Assembly: GCF_021729035.1 (NCBI RefSeq)
Contig: NZ_JAJSAP010000001.1
Span: 1-64,000 of the forward strand
DNA length: 64,000 nucleotides
Source of the DNA: Microbulbifer sediminum
GTDB taxonomy: Bacteria > Pseudomonadota > Gammaproteobacteria > Pseudomonadales > Cellvibrionaceae
Direction of reading: 5' to 3'
Part shown: one piece after another, positions 1 to 8,496 of the stretch
Layout of the letters: each line of letters starts with the position of its first letter
Position numbering within the stretch: position 1 is the first letter of the stretch
Program-made: the position numbers and the translations under genes
Notes under the pieces: model-generated
The model's database searches: none
What the model was told of the DNA's origin: nothing
Seen by the model: only the letters and a program-made list of their open reading frames with translations

Positions 1-65
1 TCCGCCCTCTTAACTGCCTCTCTACGAAACTCTTCCGTATACGCCTGAGTTCTTTTCTTACCCAT
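1..65 (-). CDS. IS3-family transposase OrfA, N-terminal fragment cut by window edge
   Basis: On the minus strand an ATG at 65 opens a frame running off the window and reading MGKKRTQAYTEEFRREAVKR, the typical helix-turn-helix start of IS3/IS911-type OrfA (the DNA-binding half of a two-ORF transposase). A strong GGAGGT ribosome site sits a few bases upstream. Only 21 codons are visible, so subgroup and integrity cannot be judged. The IS end should lie between here and the attC at 133, but I cannot fix the terminal repeat without the other end of the element. Identification rests on the start motif plus the ribosome site. Confidence 0.7.
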   Translation of the reverse strand, partial: MGKKRTQAYTEEFRREAVKRA

Positions 66-132
66 GGTACACCTCCGCGTTAGGCCGAAACCTAACTATA
101 CAGGGTGTCTACTAAACGTGGGTAAGTCTTAT

Positions 133-225
133 GCATAACGCCCGGCTTTGGGGCGGACTTGGAGCTGCGAAGCTGCGGAAAGGACGTCCCAGTCCCGCAG
201 GGACGGCAACAGCCGCTTGTTATGT
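133..225 (-). other. attC recombination site of the cassette
   Basis: Read on the minus strand the site starts with ACATAAC (R'', 225-219) followed by AAGCGGCT (L''), and ends with AAAGCCGG (L') and GTTATGC (R', 139-133). R'' and R' pair at 6 of 7 positions, and L''/L' form CGGCT/AGCCG. The ~60 bp between them is rich in shorter dyads, so the bottom strand can fold into the hairpin that integron integrases recognise. The predicted exchange point is between G139 and T138 on the minus strand. Size, about 93 bp, is within the known attC range. The stop codon of the cassette gene lies in the R'' box. Confidence 0.85.
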
Positions 226-621
226 GCCGCTACTAGCACGGAGCGTTGCCTCCTTGGGGAGGTAATGCTCGCCCGCTGGTGGGGATAGCAAGCTCCAAGT
301 TAAAATTCCATCTTGCAATGACAGGGAAGCTCGCCCTTTACTTTCGGAGAAGTGGGTTTCAAACTCAAGTTCATACTTAGAGCGTGATACTTCCTTTATC
401 AAAAATTCCTTTTCGTCATCAAGTCCACAATCCATCTTTAGGCCTCCCTGCGCTATTGCACAATAAGTGCCTGTAAAGTGATCGCCACTTTTTGCGATTT
501 TTATGCCAAAAATATATCTGTCACTATTTCCTTCCCACTCCCAGCTTCCTTCTAGGCCGCTACTTGCATGGCTTATGCAGCTTAGCGATAGGGCTGCTAT
601 AAACGATATTACTATTCTCAT
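220..621 (-). CDS. Integron cassette gene: small exported protein of unknown function
   Basis: A 133-residue protein begins MRIVISFIAALSLS with a Sec signal peptide probably cut after SHA-S (about residue 18). The mature part is about 115 residues with two cysteines (in FTGTYCAIA and KMDCGLD) that could form a disulfide, and alternating hydrophobic/polar stretches suggesting a small beta-rich fold. I do not recognise the family. The frame also opens six codons earlier at a GTG (637-639), almost on the cassette boundary. I prefer the ATG at 621 because the signal peptide starts there, although neither start has a strong ribosome site. The TAA stop is built into the attC R'' box. Expression would depend on a platform promoter, which I could not locate convincingly. 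Confidence 0.75.
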   Translation of the reverse strand: MRIVISFIAALSLSCISHASSGLEGSWEWEGNSDRYIFGIKIAKSGDHFTGTYCAIAQGGLKMDCGLDDEKEFLIKEVSRSKYELEFETHFSESKGRASLSLQDGILTWSLLSPPAGEHYLPKEATLRASSGT

Positions 622-637
622 TTCTTGTACCGATTGC

Positions 638-753
638 ACATAACAGTTTTATTCAGAAGCCAGTGGCCCTATATCATCCAGGCTCTTGAACACTGGCGCG
701 CATTGGCACACATCTAAAATTTTTCTAAGATATCAAATAGATAGCTGAAGTGG
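638..753 (-). other. attI side of the integron, cassette insertion point
   Basis: On the minus strand the sequence AAAACTGTTATGTGC marks the junction where the first cassette is joined. The GTTATGT heptamer (644-638) matches the attC R' heptamer at 6 of 7 positions, and it is preceded by an A/T-rich stretch as in known attI sites. I cannot delimit the integrase-binding repeats of attI. The rest of the gene-free stretch up to 899 holds the dyad at 754-777 and no frame I trust. A cassette promoter (Pc) reading leftward is expected here but no clear -35/-10 pair was found. Confidence 0.65.
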
Positions 754-777
754 CGTTTTGACAGCTACGTCAAAACG
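754..777. repeat. Perfect 9-bp inverted repeat in the attI-intI interval
   Basis: CGTTTTGAC at 754-762 and GTCAAAACG at 769-777 are exact inverted copies separated by six bases. No terminator-type T run follows directly. The dyad lies about 110 bp from the cassette junction and 180 bp from intI, so it may be a protein-binding site of the platform. Confidence 0.6.
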
Positions 778-899
778 AGCCTGGGTCTCAGTTATCTTTT
801 TGTTTATTTGGCAACAAGTCTCAACAGGACTGCCTTTAAAGTCAATCACTTAGCGCCCGCTTAGCGGTGTTTAAGAGCCATTGGCTCCTGAACACGGGC

Positions 900-941
900 T
901 TGACTGTCCTACTGAAGCGCCAATACTGTATATAAAAACAG
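900..941 (+). promoter_or_regulatory. intI promoter with LexA (SOS) box
   Basis: CTGTATATAAAAACAG at 926-941 is an exact match to the CTGT-N8-ACAG LexA operator of Gammaproteobacteria, with the usual A/T-rich core. It ends 16 bp before the integrase start. A plausible sigma70 promoter overlaps it: TTGACT at 900-905 and TACTGT at 924-929 with an 18-bp spacer. LexA control of intI is established for many integrons. The promoter hexamers are weaker evidence than the box. Confidence 0.8.
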
Positions 942-957
942 TAAAAGGAGCTCTATT

Positions 958-2001
958 ATGGTCATGGATGACATTCGGCCCAGGGTCCCCACTCGCCCAG
1001 TCCGTTTTTTAGACAAGTTGCGGCTGCATATGCGGGAGAGTGGGTTGGCGTTTGCCACCGAGCGGACTTATATTCACTGGGTGCGCCGTTTTATCCACTT
1101 CCACGGGAAGCAGCATCCCCAGGAGATGGGTCCAGCAGAAGTGGAGCAGTTCCTTACCCATCTTGCCCAACAGAGGGACTGCTCGGTTAACACGCAGCGG
1201 ATCGCCTTAAACGCACTTGTTTACCTCTACCAACGCTTTTTTGAGGTGAAGCTCGATGACCTGACCTTCTCCCTGGCACGCACCCCACGGCGCTTGCCGG
1301 TGGTCTATAGCCGCAGCGAGATCTCGGCCATTCTTTCCCACCTGCATGGAGTCAGCCGGCTTCAGGTGCAGCTGCTTTATGGTGCGGGCTTGCGCTCCGC
1401 CGAATTGCTTTCGCTCCGGGTCAAGGATATCGATTTCGGTAGCAACAACATCTTTGTACGTGCAGGCAAAGGTAATAAGGACCGGACCACCATGTTGCCG
1501 CAATCCCTGGTGCCGGAACTGAAGCGGCAGATACAGAGGGTGGAGATTTTGCACTCCGGGGATTTGGCCGACGGCCTGGGTGAAGTTTACTTGCCTGATG
1601 CGCTGGCCAGGAAGTACCCCCGTGCAGCCCGCGAGACCGGCTGGCAATAGCTGTTCCCCGCCAGTAGAACCGGCCGCGATCCCCGTACCGGCGTAGTCCG
1701 TCGCCACCACCTCCATCCATCGGCCCTGGCCAAACAGGTGCACCGCGCGGTGAGGGCGGCAGGGATTCACAAGCCCGCGCGCAGCCATGCCTTCCGCCAC
1801 AGCTTTGCCACGCACCTGCTGGAGGCGGGTTACGACCTGCGCACTATCCAGGAGTTGCTGGGCCACACGGACATCTCCATTACGGAGATTTACACCCATG
1901 TTGTGAACCGGGGCGGCAAGGGCGTACTCAGCCCAATGGACCGGACTTTACCTGGCGAGAGGGTCGAGGAGAGCGAAGCCGGATATCGACTCTGTCTATA
2001 A
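958..2001 (+). pseudogene. intI: Integron integrase IntI interrupted by one in-frame amber codon
   Basis: The gene is 347 codons in a single frame, with TAG at 1648-1650 (codon 231) the only interruption. Upstream lie the SAM-like DNA-binding domain and the catalytic arginine region (GAGLRSAEL, near residue 145). Downstream are the other tyrosine-recombinase landmarks: [20 protein letters not shown], and the nucleophile in IYTHV. The integron-specific extra domain (ARKYPRAARETGWQ) ends exactly at the stop; family members have tyrosine there (GWQY then F-P), so a TAC/TAT to TAG change is the simplest history. The ribosome site is AAAAGGAG at 943-950, seven bases from the ATG. Without suppression the product would lack the HxxR and tyrosine and be inactive. 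A sequencing error remains possible. Confidence 0.9.
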
Positions 2002-2006
2002 AAGGC

Positions 2007-2036
2007 AAAAAAAAAAGCCCCGCAAATGCGGGGCTT
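2007..2036 (-). terminator. Intrinsic terminator after groEL (also end of intI)
   Basis: The stem GCCCCGC (2017-2023) / GCGGGGC (2028-2034) with loop AAAT is flanked on the plus strand by a run of ten A at 2007-2016, giving a long U tract for minus-strand transcripts leaving groEL. The plus side has only a short CTTCTTT, so it may also stop intI weakly. Confidence 0.85.
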
Positions 2037-2062
2037 CTTTGGGTTTGGCCGGAAAGGCTGGC

Positions 2063-3715
<1,653 letters not shown>

Positions 3716-3750
3716 TCAGATTCTTTGTGTGCGTATCGAGTGCGCTGGGC

Positions 3751-4044
3751 TTAGCCTTCCAGCACGCCGTAGATGTCGCTTTCGCTCATGATGATCAGCT
3801 CTTCGCCGTCCACCTTGAGGGTGTTGCTGTCGGCATAGCGGCCGAACACCACGACGTCGCCTACTTTCACAGACAGCGCGCGCACGTCACCGTTGTCCAG
3901 CAGCTTGCCTTCGCCCACGGCGACCACTTCGCCCTGGTTCGGCTTTTCTTTGGCAGCGCCCGGCAGCACGATGCCACCAGCGGTCTTTTCTTCTTCTTCC
4001 TTACGGCGTACGACGACGCGGTCGTGTAAAGGACGAATTTTCAT
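3751..4044 (-). CDS. groES: Co-chaperonin GroES
   Basis: The 97-residue heptameric lid of the GroEL chamber begins [14 protein letters not shown]. The mobile loop region [14 protein letters not shown] contacts GroEL, and the protein ends YGVLEG. The frame is open far upstream, but the start at 4044 matches the family and has GGAGAG upstream. It is the first gene of the groESL operon and is driven by the heat-shock-type promoter at 4168-4195, leaving a leader of about 115 nt. Confidence 0.98.
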   Translation of the reverse strand: MKIRPLHDRVVVRRKEEEEKTAGGIVLPGAAKEKPNQGEVVAVGEGKLLDNGDVRALSVKVGDVVVFGRYADSNTLKVDGEELIIMSESDIYGVLEG

Positions 4045-4167
4045 GGATAGGCTCTCCATTGAGTCGTTTTTAGGGTTTCCAGACCGGGGACCCTCGGTCC
4101 TCTCGACCTCCGGCCCCGGTGCCCGATCCTGTCGCCAGAACCGGGGCAAATTCTCAGGGTGCTCCCT

Positions 4168-4195
4168 ATCTATGGGCGGCAAGGGAGATTTCAAC
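4168..4195 (-). promoter_or_regulatory. Sigma32 (heat-shock) promoter of groESL
   Basis: On the minus strand GTTGAAA (complement of 4189-4195) and CCCATAGAT (complement of 4168-4176) are separated by 12 bp. This agrees well with the sigma32 consensus CTTGAAA / CCCCATNT, and such a promoter is expected before groES. Predicted transcription start is near 4160. Confidence 0.75.
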
Positions 4196-4283
4196 AGTCT
4201 GGGGTAAAAAAATTGCCGAGAGATGTCGGCAGGGAAACTCACGTGGGCCGGGCCCGGCAAAGGGAGACCGACCTGTACATTTT

Positions 4284-4784
4284 TCACTCAATCCGGTCGT
4301 GATCGCGACTCCCGGGCTTCCTGTGGGAACCGTTACGGGCGTCATCACGGGAATAGTCTCCCTCGATGATGTCGTCATCCCCCGGCCGCCGGAAGGGCCC
4401 GGCCCCGGGCCCCTGTGGTCCGTAGGGCCGCACCACGATCACCCGGTTGAGGATGCGGCCCAGCAAAAGCTGGCGCAGGCCGGGCACCAGGCAGGCGAAC
4501 CCCAGCGCATCGGTGAAGAACCCGGGAGTCAGCAGCAGCGCGCCCCCCACGGCGAGGAAGATGCCCTCGGCCATTTCCCGGGCCGGGAGCTCACCGGCCT
4601 GCATCTTCTGCTGGGCGCGCATCACGGTGGACAGCCCCTGGCGGCGCAGCATGGCCAGCCCCACGACGGCGGTGAGCAGCACCAGGCCGATGGTCGGCAG
4701 CGCGCCAATCTCCCGGCCCACAGTGATCAGCAGCCACATCTCGATGATTGGCACGACAATAAACAGCAACAACAGCGGGCGCAT
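4284..4784 (-). CDS. fxsA: FxsA family membrane protein
   Basis: A 166-residue inner-membrane protein starts [17 protein letters not shown]. It has about four hydrophobic segments in the first 130 residues (including the conserved [20 protein letters not shown] stretch) and a charged, Gly/Pro/Arg-rich cytoplasmic tail. FxsA in E. coli modulates phage T7 exclusion when overproduced; its normal role is unknown. The start at 4784 is chosen over an upstream ATG because GGAGGA precedes it and it matches the family. Adjacency to groES is conserved in Gammaproteobacteria, which supports the call. Confidence 0.93.
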   Translation of the reverse strand: MRPLLLLFIVVPIIEMWLLITVGREIGALPTIGLVLLTAVVGLAMLRRQGLSTVMRAQQKMQAGELPAREMAEGIFLAVGGALLLTPGFFTDALGFACLVPGLRQLLLGRILNRVIVVRPYGPQGPGAGPFRRPGDDDIIEGDYSRDDARNGSHRKPGSRDHDRIE

Positions 4785-4953
4785 AGGGGTCCTCCGGGGC
4801 AGTCGCTTGAGGGATTCGGCGAAACTGCTATTTTCGATAGGGTCAGGGTATCGCATACACACCCCCTATGAATGCGGCCTGTCGCGGTATTTCTCAAGGC
4901 CTGGCGGTCCACACCCGGACCGATAACCCTATAACAACAGCATGGAGGCACAG

Positions 4954-6105
4954 ATGGGGAGCAACCAACAGGATATTGTGGAGTCGCCAGTGTTGGCACG
5001 TAGACGTCACCTACTGGATGAGGCCCTGGCGCAAGCCGATGTTCGCATCAACGGCGACCGCCCCTGGGACCTGCAGCTGCACCGGGAAGCGGCACTGGAT
5101 GAGATTCTCGCCCGTGGCAGCCTGGGGCTGGGCGAGACCTATATGCAGGGGGACTGGGATGTCCAGGCCCTCGACCAGTTCTTCTTCCGCATTCTGCGCG
5201 CCGACCTGACCCGCCTGGTGCGCCCCTGGCGCAATGCCCTGCGGCTGCTGCGCAGCTACCTGGTTAACCTGCAAAGCCGTCGCCGCGCCTTCGAGGTGGG
5301 CGAGCGCCACTACGACCTGGGCAACGATTTCTACCGGACCATGCTCGACCGCCGCATGGTGTACAGCTGTGGCTACTGGCACGGTGGCGCCGAGGACCTG
5401 GACCAGGCCCAGGAGGCAAAACTGGACCTGATCTGCCGCAAACTGGGCCTGCAACCGGGTATGCGCCTGCTGGATATCGGTTGCGGCTGGGGCAGCCTGG
5501 TCAGTTATGCCGCCCAGCACTACGGTGTCGAGTGCGTGGGAGTCACCGTCTCCCGGGAACAGCAGGCCTGGATCCACGAGCAATACGCCGACCTGCCGAT
5601 CACCGTGCACCTGCAGGACTACCGCAACCTGGACCAGAAATTCGACCGTATCGCCAGTGTGGGGATGTTCGAGCATGTGGGCCACCGCAACCACCGCACC
5701 TTCATGAAGGTGGCCAGGCGCTGCCTGGCCCCGGACGGGCTGCTGCTGCTGCATACCATCGGCAAGAACCAGCGGCACTCAGCCACCGATCCCTGGATCG
5801 AGCGTTACATCTTCCCCAATGGCGAACTGCCCTCCGCCGGCCAGATCGGCGATGCCGCCGACCGGCTGCTGGTGACCGAGGACCTGCACAACTTCGGCAG
5901 TGACTATGACCGCACCCTGATGGCCTGGCACGCCAACTTCGAGCAGCACTGGGACCAGTTTGCCGACCGCTACGGGCAGCGCTTCTATCGCATGTGGCGC
6001 TACTACCTGCTGTCCTGCGCCGGCGCCTTCCGCGCGCGACATATCCAACTGTGGCAGTGGCTGTTCTCGGACCGGCTGGAGGGGGGCGTCGCCAGGGTCT
6101 CCTGA
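4954..6105 (+). CDS. cfa: Cyclopropane-fatty-acyl-phospholipid synthase
   Basis: This 383-residue enzyme transfers a methylene group from S-adenosylmethionine to cis double bonds of membrane phospholipid acyl chains. The SAM-binding motif LDIGCGWGSL lies near residue 170. The family stretches YDLGNDFY and YSCGYW precede it, and MFEHVGHRN and FPNGELPS follow. An ATG at 4942 is in frame, but its own bases overlap the GGAGG ribosome site (4944-4948) that serves the ATG at 4954, so I place the start at 4954. CTATAAC at 4929-4935 may be a sigmaS-type -10. The gene stands alone, divergent from fxsA. Confidence 0.95.
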   Translation: MGSNQQDIVESPVLARRRHLLDEALAQADVRINGDRPWDLQLHREAALDEILARGSLGLGETYMQGDWDVQALDQFFFRILRADLTRLVRPWRNALRLLRSYLVNLQSRRRAFEVGERHYDLGNDFYRTMLDRRMVYSCGYWHGGAEDLDQAQEAKLDLICRKLGLQPGMRLLDIGCGWGSLVSYAAQHYGVECVGVTVSREQQAWIHEQYADLPITVHLQDYRNLDQKFDRIASVGMFEHVGHRNHRTFMKVARRCLAPDGLLLLHTIGKNQRHSATDPWIERYIFPNGELPSAGQIGDAADRLLVTEDLHNFGSDYDRTLMAWHANFEQHWDQFADRYGQRFYRMWRYYLLSCAGAFRARHIQLWQWLFSDRLEGGVARVS

Positions 6106-6130
6106 AGTAGCGCGCCGGGTTCCACACAAT

Positions 6131-6159
6131 AAAAAGGGGCGGATACAGGATCCGCCCCT
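6131..6159 (-). terminator. Terminator between cfa and the SDR gene
   Basis: AGGGGCGGAT (6135-6144) and ATCCGCCCCT (6150-6159) are perfect 10-bp arms around a 5-base loop. A run of A just before it on the plus strand gives the U tract for minus-strand transcripts from the SDR gene. For cfa it forms a hairpin without a U tract. Confidence 0.8.
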
Positions 6160-6207
6160 ATCGGATGTGGCGCTGGCCCCGGAGCGGGGCTGCAGCCTGT
6201 TCAGTCT

Positions 6208-6969
6208 CTAGAGGCGTGCGCCGCCGTCGATTTCCAGCACACGGCCGGTGATGTAGTCGTTCTCAAGGATAAACGCCACCGTGGAGGCAATTTCATCCTG
6301 CTCACCGAGCCGGCGCAGGGGTACCTGCTTGACCAGGCTGTCGAGGATTTCGGGACGCATCTGCGCCACCATATCGGTGTTGATAAAGCCCGGCGCGATA
6401 CCGGCCACGCGAATACCGTAACGGGCCAGCTCGCGGCCCCAGGATACGGTCATGGTGGCCACGCCCGCCTTGCTGGCCGAGTAATTGGTCTGGCCCATGT
6501 TACCGGCACGGGACAGGCTGGAGATATTCACGATCACCCCACCCTGCCCGCTCTCGGCCATGATGCCGGCGGCGGCACGACCACACAGGAAGACACCGGT
6601 CAGGTTCACGTCAATCACCGACTGCCACTGGGACAGGGACATGCGATCTGCCACCTTGCCGTCCTTCACCTTCAGCAACATGCCGTCCCGCATGATGCCG
6701 GCATTGTTCACCAGCACATGCAGCCCGCCGAAGTCGTCGCGAATGCGGGCAAAACCCTGGTCCACCTCACCTTCGTCGGCCACGTTGATCACATAGGTAC
6801 GCACATCGGCCCCGTGTTCACGGCAGGCCTCGGCACTGGCCTGCAGTGCCTCCTCGTTTACATCCACCAGCGCCAGCCGCGCATTCTGTTTTGCCAGGTG
6901 CTCCGCCATGGCGCGCCCCAGGCCCTGGCCACCGCCGGTGATAACCACAACGCTATTTGCGATCTGCAT
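6208..6969 (-). CDS. Short-chain dehydrogenase/reductase (FabG-like)
   Basis: This 253-residue classical SDR has the NAD(P)-binding motif TGGGQGLG (11-18), NNAG (88-91), and a catalytic triad of Ser at about 150, Tyr163 and Lys167 (YSASK), ending in the usual EIDGGARL. It resembles 3-oxoacyl-ACP reductases and acetoacetyl-CoA reductases but has a short insert ([15 protein letters not shown], about 95-109) seen in a FabG-like subset. Substrate cannot be read from sequence. It is monocistronic with its own terminator at 6131-6159. A run of nine G lies about 40 bp upstream of its start. Confidence 0.9.
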   Translation of the reverse strand: MQIANSVVVITGGGQGLGRAMAEHLAKQNARLALVDVNEEALQASAEACREHGADVRTYVINVADEGEVDQGFARIRDDFGGLHVLVNNAGIMRDGMLLKVKDGKVADRMSLSQWQSVIDVNLTGVFLCGRAAAGIMAESGQGGVIVNISSLSRAGNMGQTNYSASKAGVATMTVSWGRELARYGIRVAGIAPGFINTDMVAQMRPEILDSLVKQVPLRRLGEQDEIASTVAFILENDYITGRVLEIDGGARL

Positions 6970-7042
6970 GAATAATCCTCGTTTACCGTTTCGTTATTGT
7001 TTGTGTCCCCGGGGGGGGGAAGCGGGGTAGCGCGTCACCACG

Positions 7043-8074
7043 CTACCACTGGTAACCGACACCAATGGTCAACTTGGTATCTTCCTTTTCGCTCTCCAGC
7101 GAGGGGGTATTGTCGTACAGCCAGTGCTGGGCGATCTCCATCATCAGGTTTTCCATCAGCGGAGTACGCACGCCCAGCTTGACGTTGGTCTGGTAATCCT
7201 CACCGCTGTTCACTGACTGCAGTATCTCCTGGTCGTAATAGATCTCCGGGCCCAGGGCAAATTTGTAGCGGTAGTTGATCGCCGCCCGCGCGGCCGCGTA
7301 ACGGTCGTCCTGGGCTTCACTCAGCTCGGTAGCGATAAACTGCTCATGCAGGCTGCTCACACCACCCTGGATGGACAGTGCCGCTTTCTCAGTGTCGAAG
7401 AACAGGTAGCCAAGGCCCAGGCCCACAGTCGTACCCAGGTCCAGGTTGCGTGCCTCTTCCTTTTCCGCCTCGGTATTGGCAGCGGCGAACCATTTCTCGG
7501 CAAAGATCCAGCGCAGATCATAGCTCAACTGGTACTTTTCCAGTGAATCCACTTCCTGGTTGCTCTGGCTCTGGTAGAGCGCATTTACCAGGTGGTGGAA
7601 GTCACCATGGCGCAGGTCCAGGTTAATATTGACATCCAGGTCCTCGCGCTCGCGGTTGCCGTGTTCAAACACCCCCCCGGCGCTGGCATTGCCGTGCAGG
7701 GTGTAGGGCTTGCCGATGTAGTTGATGTAAGGTTCAGCCCGGTTGATCGCGGGAAAATCCATCAGCCAGCCGCTGCCGCTGTCGCAATACAGCTCCCACT
7801 GTTCGCGGCGGTGGCCTGCCAGGGCACAGGGCTCCTCGCGCCCGGCGATTTTCAGGTCCTGGTCGGTATCCAGGGAGAGTACCTTGGCTTTCTCAATCCG
7901 CAGCTCGCCAAAGTTCTCGGACTGCCAGACCACGTGGTCCTGCTCTACCAGGACCAGCTCGCCGTAAATACGGTCGCCATTGTCGAGCGTCAGTACGCCG
8001 GCCCATGCTGGCAGGGCAACCAATTGTGCCAGGAACAGCAAAAATACGGGCATGCGTTTCAAGATATCAAACAC
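7043..8074 (-). CDS. DUF481 outer-membrane beta-barrel protein
   Basis: A 343-residue exported protein has a signal peptide cut near residue 25 (LPAWA-G). An N-terminal domain of about 70 residues (LTLDNGDRIYGELV...) looks like the small domain found before DUF481. A C-terminal DUF481 region of alternating short strands ends in aromatic residues (GVGYQW), typical of an outer-membrane barrel. E. coli YdiY is the best-known relative; function is unknown. It is divergent from the alkyltransferase-like gene with a very short gap, so the two promoters must be tightly packed. Confidence 0.85.
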   Translation of the reverse strand: MFDILKRMPVFLLFLAQLVALPAWAGVLTLDNGDRIYGELVLVEQDHVVWQSENFGELRIEKAKVLSLDTDQDLKIAGREEPCALAGHRREQWELYCDSGSGWLMDFPAINRAEPYINYIGKPYTLHGNASAGGVFEHGNREREDLDVNINLDLRHGDFHHLVNALYQSQSNQEVDSLEKYQLSYDLRWIFAEKWFAAANTEAEKEEARNLDLGTTVGLGLGYLFFDTEKAALSIQGGVSSLHEQFIATELSEAQDDRYAAARAAINYRYKFALGPEIYYDQEILQSVNSGEDYQTNVKLGVRTPLMENLMMEIAQHWLYDNTPSLESEKEDTKLTIGVGYQW

Positions 8075-8119
8075 TAATAGACCTTGTTTTTATCGGGATT
8101 GATTTCGGGAGAATTTTCA

Positions 8120-8443
8120 GTGGGGAACAAACCGCATTATCGTGACTATGATGCCACATCAAGAATCTGCCGTGTACTGGCGGAGGTTCCCTGCGGCCGC
8201 GTGATCACCTATGGCGACCTGGCGGAAATGGCCGGTTTTCCCCGCGCTGCCCGACTCGCAGGGCAGACCCTGCGCCGCCTGCCCGAGGACAGCCGGCTGC
8301 CCTGGCACCGGGTGATCAATGCACAGGGCCGGATTTCCCTGCCCGACCCGGGAGCACAGCACCAGCGCAAGCGACTGGAACAGGAGGGAGTGGTATTTGT
8401 CGGCGGGCGGGTGGACCTGGCGCAGTATCGCTGGACACCCTAG
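8120..8443 (+). CDS. Alkyltransferase-like DNA repair protein (ATL)
   Basis: A 107-residue protein corresponds to the DNA-binding domain of O6-alkylguanine-DNA alkyltransferases, with RVLAEVPCGRVITYGDLA and LAGQTLRR. The active-site PCHR motif is replaced by PWHRVI: Trp where the methyl-accepting Cys would be. This is the signature of ATL proteins, which flip out alkylated guanine and hand the lesion to nucleotide-excision repair rather than repairing it directly. I choose the GTG at 8120 because GGGAG (8107-8111) lies eight bases upstream. A TTG at 8084 is in frame but has no ribosome site. Confidence 0.88.
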   Translation: MGNKPHYRDYDATSRICRVLAEVPCGRVITYGDLAEMAGFPRAARLAGQTLRRLPEDSRLPWHRVINAQGRISLPDPGAQHQRKRLEQEGVVFVGGRVDLAQYRWTP

Positions 8444-8496
8444 CCGGCGGCAGCAACGCCCGGGCGCCGCAGGGTCTTCGGCGCAGGACGCGCCTC

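Larger units (their letters stand above)
133..2001. mobile_element. Integron platform: one cassette, attI side, SOS box and broken intI
   Basis: The layout is that of an integron. The integrase gene runs on the plus strand. A cassette of about 505 bp, carrying one gene, runs away from it on the minus strand and ends in an attC site. Both cassette boundaries carry the recombination heptamer: GTTATGT at 638-644 next to the platform and GTTATGC at 133-139 at the far end (minus-strand reading). A LexA-type box precedes the integrase. Base composition of the cassette and attI side is visibly AT-richer than the flanking groEL region, as expected for acquired DNA. Only one cassette lies inside the window, and an IS3-type element borders it. 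Confidence 0.85.

Noticed and set aside
78..95. A second attC from GTTAGG/CCTAAC heptamers
   Set aside because: The heptamers are in the opposite order and only a few bases apart, so they do not make one attC; they may be part of the IS end.
1650..1738. Frameshift as the cause of the broken intI
   Set aside because: Translation of 1651-1737 in the original frame gives conserved IntI sequence (LFPAS ... VVRRHHLH), so there is only a nonsense codon.
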